A DNA stretch of 64,000 bases, taken from positions 62,001 through 126,000 of the forward strand of contig CAKRCW010000003.1 in assembly GCA_934309145.1 (NCBI GenBank), written 5' to 3'. The stretch comes from an uncultured Lachnospiraceae bacterium. Its GTDB lineage: Bacteria > Bacillota > Clostridia > Lachnospirales > Lachnospiraceae. Shown one piece after another: positions 1 through 8,048 of this stretch; the stretch's first letter is position 1, and every line of letters starts with the position of its first letter. The position numbers were made by a program, and so were the translations under genes. The notes under the pieces were generated by a model that did no database searches, was not told the origin of the DNA, and saw only the letters and a list, made by a program, of their open reading frames with translations.

Positions 1-585
1 CTGAAATACACGGCCTACCCGGATGTTATTATAATCAATTGGTATCATATATATATTGCAGAATGTCACTATAGCCGGAACTATCCATGCCATATACCAT
101 AAAGGTTTAGTGTTAAAATTCTTGAAAATCCATTTTAATTTATCCTTAATCAGCAGGAAGATAGTCATAATTATGATACTTACGCTGTACTGTATTAATA
201 TTCCAGGAATGGATTTATCGTGTACATTTGAGGTGGGGTCTATGTGTGCAATTATATAGTTATTGGCTATGCATCCAAAGGATAAGGTGGCAGTTGCACA
301 TAAAAACAGATACAGCAGTTTTAATTTATTCAGTCTGACCATAACAAAATAAGCTATAAGGCAGGCAAAAAGTATTATAAAGAAGAATAGATTGATGTAG
401 TATGTATGGGTTGAATCAATATAACCAAATAAAATACAGATGGCCAATACCATAGGTATCAATATGGTATATATTTTCTTTTGAGGGATTATGAGCCAAT
501 CAGAAACTGGTACAAGGCATATAAATATACCTGGAAAAATAATTGCATATTCTGCTGCTGAAAATAGAATCGATTGTATATTCAT
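1..585 (-). CDS. Membrane sensor region, probable GHKL histidine kinase (3' part beyond window)
   Basis: The frame is open from ATG at 585 to the left edge, giving 195 residues without a stop. The translation is almost wholly hydrophobic, with about five to six predicted membrane spans separated by short basic loops, and no kinase core is reached. The start overlaps the stop of the upstream LytTR regulator by ATGA, and GGAGG lies just before it, so the two genes are translationally coupled. In the AgrC/LytS-like layout, a polytopic sensor domain is followed by a GHKL ATPase and paired with a LytTR regulator. The kinase assignment is inference from this pairing; only the membrane part is visible. 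Confidence 0.65.
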   Translation of the reverse strand, partial: MNIQSILFSAAEYAIIFPGIFICLVPVSDWLIIPQKKIYTILIPMVLAICILFGYIDSTHTYYINLFFFIILFACLIAYFVMVRLNKLKLLYLFLCATATLSFGCIANNYIIAHIDPTSNVHDKSIPGILIQYSVSIIIMTIFLLIKDKLKWIFKNFNTKPLWYMAWIVPAIVTFCNIYMIPIDYNNIRVGRVFQ

Positions 586-1331
586 TGTACTCCTCCGTTA
601 TTACTATGTGTGAGGCATTTTGTTCTTCTGGCAAACTGTCTTGTTATGTATGCCTGATTAATAACCTTATAACGTTTTGTATTTATTGGTAATACTGTAC
701 CATCTGTCATACAGCAGGTTCTTTCATCCATTGATAATACATAATCCAGATTTATGAGTATTCCTCTGTTTACTGACAAAAAACGGTCATCATCAAGCAT
801 AGTTTCCAGTTTTTTGAATGGCATTCTGCATCTGAGTATTTCATTTGCATGAATAATCAGATAGTTGGAATCAGAGTTTATGTATTTTATGTTGGAATAA
901 AGGACAGGTATAGCCTTTCGATTAATAGGAAGAAGTATGTGGGCAGTATCCTCCGTATTTTTCTTAAAAAAATTAAGGTCATTCATAGCCTTATCTATCA
1001 TATCCTGAGTGACAGGCTTTTGTAGATAATCAAATGCATGCACACCAAATGCATCTGCGTGATGCTCACAGCTGGTTGTTATAAATATAATTGGAGTTGT
1101 GGGAAATGATTGTCTGAAGACATTTGCCATTTCAATGCCATTAGTATTATCCATATATATATCCGTAAACACAATATCGTAAATATTATTGGAAAGAGAG
1201 GATAAAAATTGGTCAGCAGATGAATATATATCACAGTGAGTGTCCGTGTTAATAAAGCTTCCCCAGTTTGATATCAGTCTTTCTATATGAAGCTGTTCAG
1301 TATTGTTGTCATCTATAATAGCTATATTCAA
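582..1331 (-). CDS. LytTR-family response regulator
   Basis: The N-terminal receiver domain begins IAIIDD, with the probable phospho-acceptor Asp in the DIVFTDIYMDN segment (about residue 57) and a later Lys in LQKPV. The C-terminal half (about residues 140-240) is a LytTR DNA-binding domain, recognisable from the SVNRGILINLDYV and LPINTKRY stretches. The frame extends to an ATG at 1352, but AAGGGGG at 1346-1340 is correctly placed for the TTG at 1331, so TTG is preferred. The regulator is transcribed away from the surface-protein gene at 1534 and is coupled to the membrane sensor downstream. Targets are unknown; by family, LytTR systems control peptide signalling, exported proteins or cell-surface functions. 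Confidence 0.9.
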   Translation of the reverse strand: MNIAIIDDNNTEQLHIERLISNWGSFINTDTHCDIYSSADQFLSSLSNNIYDIVFTDIYMDNTNGIEMANVFRQSFPTTPIIFITTSCEHHADAFGVHAFDYLQKPVTQDMIDKAMNDLNFFKKNTEDTAHILLPINRKAIPVLYSNIKYINSDSNYLIIHANEILRCRMPFKKLETMLDDDRFLSVNRGILINLDYVLSMDERTCCMTDGTVLPINTKRYKVINQAYITRQFARRTKCLTHSNNGGVQ

Positions 1332-1533
1332 CAGAAAATCCCCCTTCCCCATAATTTGATAATTGAATAAATTACTATAATTTTAAAAATTATAGTACGG
1401 AATTATATTAGCATAAATATTTGTCGAGAAGAACCCCTTTTATCCCAGAAAATTGCCGTTTGTCCCACATCTGTTGACGTAGAATAGAAAAAATGCTTTG
1501 ATAAAAATAATGTTAATAAAATAGGAGGAGAAT

Positions 1534-4494
1534 ATGAAAAAGAAATTATCTATAGTGTTGGTTATGTTTGTGGCATTTATGCTTACGATATACATAACCT
1601 GTACCACAAGTGCTATTGATGTTAGTGCGGCGGGGGTTTCAGTAGTCATGAATGGTACGACACTCGAAACGGGGTATTATCATTATGAGTATGATTCTAA
1701 TGGGGTATTGGTATTGATACATGATGCAGAAAATGCACCAGCAGCAGAGCCATACATATATTATGATGCAGCAGAAGGAAGCATGACTGTGTATGGTAAT
1801 TTTGATATCCGTATGGACAAGCCTAATGTTCCCGGACTGCAAATTGAGAATGGCACACTTATTTTAAGTGGTGCCGGAAGCTTAAATATTGTAGATAATG
1901 GTATTGCCGGTAATGGTGCAGAGGCGATTGTAAGTACAACAGGTGCAAGCATAGTGACAGATGCTTATACAGGTAATATAACGCTTAGAGCAATAAATTA
2001 TAGCGCGGTAAAGGGACTTTCAACTGTAGATTTGGAGACAAGCGGTTATATAAATATCAGTACAAATTTCCCGGCGGGAATTGTTGTGGATGCTGGTAAT
2101 GTCAAATTGGTTGGAGAGAAAGTAAGTTTAGGTGATGATAGTTCACAGGCTGTGGGACTCATCAAGGCTGCTGGTGATATAAGCATTGTCAGCGATGAAG
2201 ATATTTTAGCGGATACATATACTTATACTGGTGCTATGTTTGAAGGAAATAACATAAGTTTGGAAAGTAAATATAAATCTGTTTATTTTTATGGTGCAAA
2301 GAATATTGCCAATGGAAATCTCACTGTGACAGCTACAACAGGTGTAAAACTTTATTCAAATGGAAATGTGGTTAATGGCAGTCTGACGATTAACAGTGAT
2401 GATTCAATTGATATTGATATATATTCTTCGACTGGCTCAGCGGTGACAGGTGATTTCAATGTAAATGCTGAAAATGCAGATGTAAATGTTGAGGCAGTGC
2501 TTTACACAATAGGAGGAAATATTGATATAATTGCAAAATCTGCAGAGCTTACTTCAAACAGCGATTATGTGTGCGGAGGCAATCTTGACGTTTGTGTCAG
2601 TGTGGAATTGGATATAACTGGCAATAATGATGCGATAAAGGGTTATGCCAATATTATAAATAATGGTAACGACGTTAACATTAAATCTATTAATGGGACA
2701 GCCGTTGGAGGCAATCTCGATATTGAAAGTAAGTATATGACTATTACCGCTGGAAAAGTAGTTGTTAAGGGTAATTTATCAATTACTGACGCAGTCGATG
2801 TAGAAATTAAATCAGACACCGATTCGGTATGCCTTGGAGATGTTAATATTGATGCATCAAAGAATATGGTGTTATATGGTGGCGGCGAAGCTTCTGTAGT
2901 AAGAGGTTCGTTAACTGTTAATCCGGATGCTGATATCAATGCTGTAGTGCGTATGAACAATGGTAACAACGTTCCAGCAACGCCTATTTTAGCAAACCTG
3001 CCTTCTCTTGGAGTAATTTGGTTAGAGGATCAGGATGTTAATACACATAATTCTAATACAGCCTATATTTATATAGATGGTGTTTTATACGATGCACTTA
3101 ATCCTGATGCGTCGTCATGTGAACATCCATTGGTAGATGACACGGGAATGTGCTTTGTATGTCAGACATATAATCTTGGTGTTGCAGAGCTTGTCAAGAG
3201 TGATGGAACTAAAATTACATATACTTCATTAGCTGATGCAGTTTCTGCTGCGGCTGATGGCGATACAGTAAAGCTTTTACATAACTGCAATGCATCCAGC
3301 TTGTATTTAGACCATAATACAGTGCTGAGGAATAAGAAAATAACCTTAGATTTGTCAGGCTATAAGCTTCAGATAGGAAAGATTGACACTGAAAATGCAT
3401 TAACAATAATGAATGGAACATTTTCTGGAGAGATTAACCATGGAGCTAATACAGGAGAGCTCACGTTCAAGGATGTCACAGGAACAATCAAATGGTTACA
3501 GTGGATGCCTGATGCCGGAGTAAGTCTTATTAACAGTCAGCTGACATTTTCTGGAACACAGTTCTGGCTTGAAAAATTAAATATGGATGAACAGTCTGTA
3601 TTTGATATAAGGATAACAAGTGGTTTGGGGTTAAGTAATTATGGAAATATATCAGGTATTGAGGATGCTCTCGGTGGAATTAAGGAATTTTTACCTTATG
3701 GTTATACTATTGCGAAGAAGAGACCATTTCCTGGTGCAAGAGATATCCGAAATACTATTTTAGATGAGAATGGAGATATTGCCAATTATATTCTGCTTAA
3801 GTATAAGCGGGTTACTGATGGTGAGTTTACAGTAGCCCTTAATCCTGCAGCTTATGTATATGATGGCACATCCAAGACACCGGAGATTACTGTAAGCTAT
3901 AATGGAACTACACTTACGAAGGACGTCCATTACACAGTTACATATCTTAACAATGTAAATGCCGGTCAGGCAGCTGCAAAGATACAGGGTATAGGTGTAT
4001 ATCATGACAGTGTTGACAAGAGCTTTACTATTGATAAGGCTCCTCAGAATGCACCAACAGGAATTATGGCTGTTTCTGAGACAGAGGATGGTAAGAATGA
4101 TGGCTCTATAATATATGTTACTGCAGCTATGGAATATAGTGTGGATCAGACTAGCTATACAGCAATCAGTGGCAATTCCATAAATGGACTTGCAGATGGC
4201 GATTATTATATAAGATATAAGGAAACTGCTAATTATTATGCATCACCTGCAACGAAGATTACTGTGCATAAGGGTAAGACAGTGACAACGGATAATACAG
4301 GAAATACAGAGGCGACAACTTCTACATCACAGGGTAGTGACAATACATCGTCTAATAACCAGATGACGGGTAACCAGAATGTAGATGGTGTAAAAACAGG
4401 GGACAGCTTCCCTATAGGAATATGTCTTTTGCTTATGATGATGTCAGGATGCTCAATGTTTATTGTATACAGAGAGCTTAAGAAGAACAGGTAA
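1534..4494 (+). CDS. Large secreted, wall- or membrane-anchored surface protein
   Basis: 986 residues. A Sec signal peptide (MKKKLSIVLVMF... to about residue 33) leads into some 450 residues of short beta-rich repeats with alternating GN/GS, I/V and N/D residues, suggesting a right-handed beta-solenoid. A CEHPLVDDTGMCFVC segment near residue 530 resembles a small metal- or disulfide-bearing insert. Around residues 765-835 there is a bacterial Ig-like module of the YDGTSKTPE type common in Clostridial surface proteins. The C-terminus has a Ser/Thr/Asn-rich spacer, VKTGD, a hydrophobic segment and RELKKNR, which resembles a sortase signal without the LPxTG Leu-Pro. The start is supported by AGGAGG. 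Binding target unknown; adhesin or carbohydrate binding is plausible only. Confidence 0.85.
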   Translation: MKKKLSIVLVMFVAFMLTIYITCTTSAIDVSAAGVSVVMNGTTLETGYYHYEYDSNGVLVLIHDAENAPAAEPYIYYDAAEGSMTVYGNFDIRMDKPNVPGLQIENGTLILSGAGSLNIVDNGIAGNGAEAIVSTTGASIVTDAYTGNITLRAINYSAVKGLSTVDLETSGYINISTNFPAGIVVDAGNVKLVGEKVSLGDDSSQAVGLIKAAGDISIVSDEDILADTYTYTGAMFEGNNISLESKYKSVYFYGAKNIANGNLTVTATTGVKLYSNGNVVNGSLTINSDDSIDIDIYSSTGSAVTGDFNVNAENADVNVEAVLYTIGGNIDIIAKSAELTSNSDYVCGGNLDVCVSVELDITGNNDAIKGYANIINNGNDVNIKSINGTAVGGNLDIESKYMTITAGKVVVKGNLSITDAVDVEIKSDTDSVCLGDVNIDASKNMVLYGGGEASVVRGSLTVNPDADINAVVRMNNGNNVPATPILANLPSLGVIWLEDQDVNTHNSNTAYIYIDGVLYDALNPDASSCEHPLVDDTGMCFVCQTYNLGVAELVKSDGTKITYTSLADAVSAAADGDTVKLLHNCNASSLYLDHNTVLRNKKITLDLSGYKLQIGKIDTENALTIMNGTFSGEINHGANTGELTFKDVTGTIKWLQWMPDAGVSLINSQLTFSGTQFWLEKLNMDEQSVFDIRITSGLGLSNYGNISGIEDALGGIKEFLPYGYTIAKKRPFPGARDIRNTILDENGDIANYILLKYKRVTDGEFTVALNPAAYVYDGTSKTPEITVSYNGTTLTKDVHYTVTYLNNVNAGQAAAKIQGIGVYHDSVDKSFTIDKAPQNAPTGIMAVSETEDGKNDGSIIYVTAAMEYSVDQTSYTAISGNSINGLADGDYYIRYKETANYYASPATKITVHKGKTVTTDNTGNTEATTSTSQGSDNTSSNNQMTGNQNVDGVKTGDSFPIGICLLLMMMSGCSMFIVYRELKKNR

Positions 4495-4497
4495 AAT

Positions 4498-4564
4498 ATA
4501 AATGCCACTTTCATTATGGACATTTGCCAGAATAGGGAAAGGTCTGTGTTGGGGTGGCATTTAT
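4498..4564 (+). terminator. Possible terminator, 11-bp stem with long loop
   Basis: ATAAATGCCAC at 4498-4508 is a perfect complement of GTGGCATTTAT at 4554-4564, and a T-rich tract follows. It starts just after the surface-protein stop codon. The 45-nt loop is much longer than in a normal intrinsic terminator, so the call is tentative. Confidence 0.4.
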
Positions 4565-4578
4565 TTTAATAAGCAATA

Positions 4579-4608
4579 TTGACACATTAAGGATATGTAA
4601 GGTATACT
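4579..4608 (+). promoter_or_regulatory. Sigma-A promoter of ileS
   Basis: TTGACA at 4579-4584, an 18-bp spacer, then TATACT at 4603-4608, about 70 bp ahead of ileS. No T-box specifier or antiterminator structure is recognisable in the short leader. Confidence 0.65.
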
Positions 4609-4677
4609 TAAAACTTGGTGAGGTATACGATTATGCCTATTTAAAGTAACACAAATTGCAGGAAAGGAAATACAGAT

Positions 4678-7600
4678 ATGTACGAAAATGTTTCCACTAA
4701 ACTGGATTTCGCAAGCCGCGAAGAGAAGGTATTAGAGTTCTGGAAAGAGAACAAGATATTTGAGAAGAGTATCGAAGAGAAAAAAGATTTGCCAACATAT
4801 ACATTTTATGATGGTCCGCCAACTGCAAATGGTAAGCCTCATATCGGTCATGTGTTGACTCGTGTCATCAAAGATATGATACCTAGATATCAGACAATGA
4901 AAGGTCACAAGATTATAAGAAAGGCCGGCTGGGACACACATGGTCTTCCTGTTGAGCTTGAGGTTGAGAAGCTTCTTGGTATAGATGGCAAGGAGCAGAT
5001 AGAGGAGTATGGATTAGATCCATTTATCCAGAAGTGTAAGGAATCAGTATGGAAATATAAGGGTATGTGGGAGGAATTCTCAGGTAAGGTTGGCTTTTGG
5101 GCTGACATGGATGATCCTTATGTTACCTATCATAATACATTTATAGAGTCTGAGTGGTGGGCTCTTAAGAATATATGGGAGCAGGGGCTTCTGTATAAGG
5201 GATTTAAGATTGTTCCTTATTGCCCACGCTGTGGCACACCTCTTTCCAGTCATGAGGTTGCCCAGGGATATAAGAATGTAAAGGAGCGTTCGGCAGTTGT
5301 ACGTTTCAAGTGTGTAGATGAGGATGCCTATTTCCTTGCATGGACAACGACACCTTGGACACTTCCTAGCAACGTTGCACTTTGCGTTAATCCTGATGAT
5401 ACCTACTGTAAAGTAAAGGCTGCTGATGGATATACTTATTACATGGCAGAGGCACTTCTTGACACTGTTCTTGGTAAGCTTGCAGAGGACGGAAAGCCTG
5501 CATATGAGATAATAGATACATTTAAGGGTACAGCTCTTGAGAACAGGGAGTATGAGCCTTTATTTGAGTGTACTAAGGAGGTTGTTGCCAAGCTTCCTCA
5601 GAAGGGACACTATATAACCTGTGACAGCTATGTAACTATGTCAGATGGTACTGGTATTGTTCACATTGCACCTGCATTTGGTGAGGATGATGCCAATGTT
5701 GGAAGAAAGTATGACCTTCCATTTGTACAGTTAGTTAATGGCAAGGGTGAGATGACAGAGGATACTCCTTATGCCGGTCTCTTTGTTAAGGATGCTGACA
5801 AGCCTATATTAGTTGACCTTGAGAAGAAGGGACTTTTATTTGATGCTCCTAAGTTTGAGCATGATTATCCTTTCTGTTGGAGATGTGATACACCACTTAT
5901 CTACTACGCAAGAGATACATGGTTCATTAAGATGACTGCTGTAAGAGATAAGCTGGTTAAGAATAATAATACTGTTAATTGGATTCCTGAGGGAATTGGT
6001 AAGGGACGTTTTGGAGCATGGCTTGAAAATGTTCAGGACTGGGGATTATCACGAAATCGTTACTGGGGTACTCCGCTTAATATCTGGGAGTGTAAGTGTG
6101 GCAAACGTCATGCTATAGGTTCTATAGAAGAGCTTAAGTCTATGAGCAATAACTGCCCTGATGACATTGAGCTTCACCGTCCATACATTGATGCGGTTAC
6201 TATCACCTGTCCTGATTGTGGCGGTGAGATGAAACGTGTGCCTGAGGTTATAGACTGCTGGTTTGATTCAGGAGCTATGCCATTTGCACAGTGGCATTAT
6301 CCATTTGAGAATAAGGATATATTCGAGGAGAATTTCCCAGCGGACTTCATAAGTGAGGCTGTTGACCAGACAAGAGGATGGTTCTATTCTCTGATGGCTA
6401 TATCAACACTTCTCTTTGACAAGGCTCCATATAAGAATGTAATTGTTCTTGGTCACGTTCAGGATAAGGACGGACAGAAGATGAGTAAGTCTAAGGGTAA
6501 TGCGGTAGATCCTATGGAGGCACTTAATAAGTATGGTGCTGACGCAATACGTTGGTACTTCTACAGTAATTCTGCACCTTGGCTTCCTAATAGATTCCAT
6601 GAGGATGCGGTAGTAGAGGGACAGAGAAAATTCATGGGAACTCTCTGGAACACATATGCGTTCTATATACTTTATGCTAATATTGATGAGTTTAATCCTA
6701 CTGAGTATAAGCTTGAGTATGATAAGCTGTCTGTTATGGATAAATGGCTTTTATCTAAGCTTAATTCTATGGTTAAGGCTGTGGATGAGAACCTTGGTTC
6801 TTATAAGATACCGGAGGCTACAAAGGCTCTTGCCGATTTTGTAGATGATATGAGTAACTGGTATGTAAGACGTTGCCGTGACCGTTATTGGGCTAAGGAT
6901 ATGCCACAGGATAAGATTAATGCTTATATGACTCTTTACACAGCTCTTGTTACATTGTGTAAGGCAGCAGCTCCTATGATTCCATTCCTTACAGAGGACA
7001 TATATCAGAATCTTGTGAGAAGCGTAGATAAGGATGCACCTATGTCTATACATCTCTGTGATTTCCCTGTTGTGGATGAGAAGATGATTGACAAGGAGCT
7101 TGAGACAAGCATGGATGAGGTTCTCAAGGTTGTAGTATTTGGCAGAGCAGCCAGAAATACAGCTAATATCAAGAGCCGTCAGCCTATAGCAGGTATGTAT
7201 ATCAAGGCAGCCAAGACTCTTGACAGCTATTTTGTAGATATAATTGAGGACGAGCTTAACATTAAGAGTGTTTCATTTAGAGATGATTTGTCTGAGTTTA
7301 CATCATACAGTTTTAAACCACAGCTTAGAACGGTTGGTCCTAAGTACGGAAAGCACCTTGCTGGAATCAAGGAGTATCTTGCAAATGTTGATGGCAATAC
7401 AGCTATGAATGAACTAAAGACAAACGGAGCTCTTAAATTTACAGTTGACGATACAGAGATTTCTCTTGCGGAAGAGGATCTTCTTATAGATGTTGCTAAG
7501 ATGGATGGCTATGTGACAGAGGGCGATAATTATGTAACAGTAGTTATTGATACAACCTTAACTCCTGAGCTTATCGAGGAGGGTTATGTAAGAGAGCTCA

Positions 7601-7827
7601 TCTCTAAGATTCAGACAATGCGTAAGGATTCAGATTTCCAGGTAACAGACAGGATCAAGGTATATGTATCTGGCAATGCCAAGATTGCTGATGTTATGAA
7701 TAAGAACGCAGATGAGATAAAGAGAGTTGTTCTTGCAAATGATTTTGTCATGGACAGTACTTGTGACAACAGCAAAGAGTGGAACATCAATGGCGAGAAG
7801 GTAGTTATTGGTGTTTGCGTAGATTAA
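4678..7827 (+). CDS. ileS: Isoleucyl-tRNA synthetase
   Basis: 1049 residues, the length of the longer class I IleRS type. It charges tRNA-Ile with isoleucine using ATP in the cytosol. The HIGH signature is PHIGHVLTR (residues 54-62) and KMSKS is near residues 601-605 (DGQKMSKSKGN). Between them are the editing (CP1) domain, with the TTPWTLPSN motif, and cysteine pairs that could hold zinc. The anticodon-binding and C-terminal domains follow. The start is supported by a GGAAAGGAAA purine tract. The gene stands alone between its own promoter and a terminator, unlike the T-box-controlled aminoacyl-tRNA synthetase genes of many Firmicutes. Confidence 0.97.
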   Translation: MYENVSTKLDFASREEKVLEFWKENKIFEKSIEEKKDLPTYTFYDGPPTANGKPHIGHVLTRVIKDMIPRYQTMKGHKIIRKAGWDTHGLPVELEVEKLLGIDGKEQIEEYGLDPFIQKCKESVWKYKGMWEEFSGKVGFWADMDDPYVTYHNTFIESEWWALKNIWEQGLLYKGFKIVPYCPRCGTPLSSHEVAQGYKNVKERSAVVRFKCVDEDAYFLAWTTTPWTLPSNVALCVNPDDTYCKVKAADGYTYYMAEALLDTVLGKLAEDGKPAYEIIDTFKGTALENREYEPLFECTKEVVAKLPQKGHYITCDSYVTMSDGTGIVHIAPAFGEDDANVGRKYDLPFVQLVNGKGEMTEDTPYAGLFVKDADKPILVDLEKKGLLFDAPKFEHDYPFCWRCDTPLIYYARDTWFIKMTAVRDKLVKNNNTVNWIPEGIGKGRFGAWLENVQDWGLSRNRYWGTPLNIWECKCGKRHAIGSIEELKSMSNNCPDDIELHRPYIDAVTITCPDCGGEMKRVPEVIDCWFDSGAMPFAQWHYPFENKDIFEENFPADFISEAVDQTRGWFYSLMAISTLLFDKAPYKNVIVLGHVQDKDGQKMSKSKGNAVDPMEALNKYGADAIRWYFYSNSAPWLPNRFHEDAVVEGQRKFMGTLWNTYAFYILYANIDEFNPTEYKLEYDKLSVMDKWLLSKLNSMVKAVDENLGSYKIPEATKALADFVDDMSNWYVRRCRDRYWAKDMPQDKINAYMTLYTALVTLCKAAAPMIPFLTEDIYQNLVRSVDKDAPMSIHLCDFPVVDEKMIDKELETSMDEVLKVVVFGRAARNTANIKSRQPIAGMYIKAAKTLDSYFVDIIEDELNIKSVSFRDDLSEFTSYSFKPQLRTVGPKYGKHLAGIKEYLANVDGNTAMNELKTNGALKFTVDDTEISLAEEDLLIDVAKMDGYVTEGDNYVTVVIDTTLTPELIEEGYVRELISKIQTMRKDSDFQVTDRIKVYVSGNAKIADVMNKNADEIKRVVLANDFVMDSTCDNSKEWNINGEKVVIGVCVD

Positions 7828-7850
7828 TAAGTTTTAAGGAATATATTTAA

Positions 7851-7885
7851 GAACCGTCCTGTTTGTTTGACAGGGCGGTTTTTGC
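7851..7885 (+). terminator. Intrinsic terminator after ileS
   Basis: AACCGTCCTGT pairs with ACAGGGCGGTT across a 7-nt loop and is followed by a T tract. Confidence 0.85.
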
Positions 7886-8048
7886 TGACAGACAGTATTT
7901 ATACATAAAAAGTGCATAAATATAAACCTATAATTGACTATAATGGGTAAATATAACGAAAAACACATTTTTTATTGTATAATTTTGAAAATTTTGTTAA
8001 ACTGTTTTCTGGGTAATTATGTTTATTGAGACCACAAGGAGGAAGAAA

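Noticed and set aside
1455..1481. GTT-containing direct repeats (GCCGTTTGT, TCTGTTGAC) resembling LytTR binding sites
   Set aside because: Start-to-start distance is 15 bp rather than about 21-22 bp and the second repeat has two mismatches, so not listed as an operator.
1493..1506. ATGCTTTGATAAAA also present in the Rpn leaders at 41.37 kb and 55.45 kb
   Set aside because: Only the 14-mer is shared; flanking bases do not align, so it is probably chance in AT-rich DNA.
4495..4677. T-box leader for ileS (and likewise for metG at 53144-53182)
   Set aside because: Intervals are too short and lack the AGGGTGGNACCGCG T-box core.
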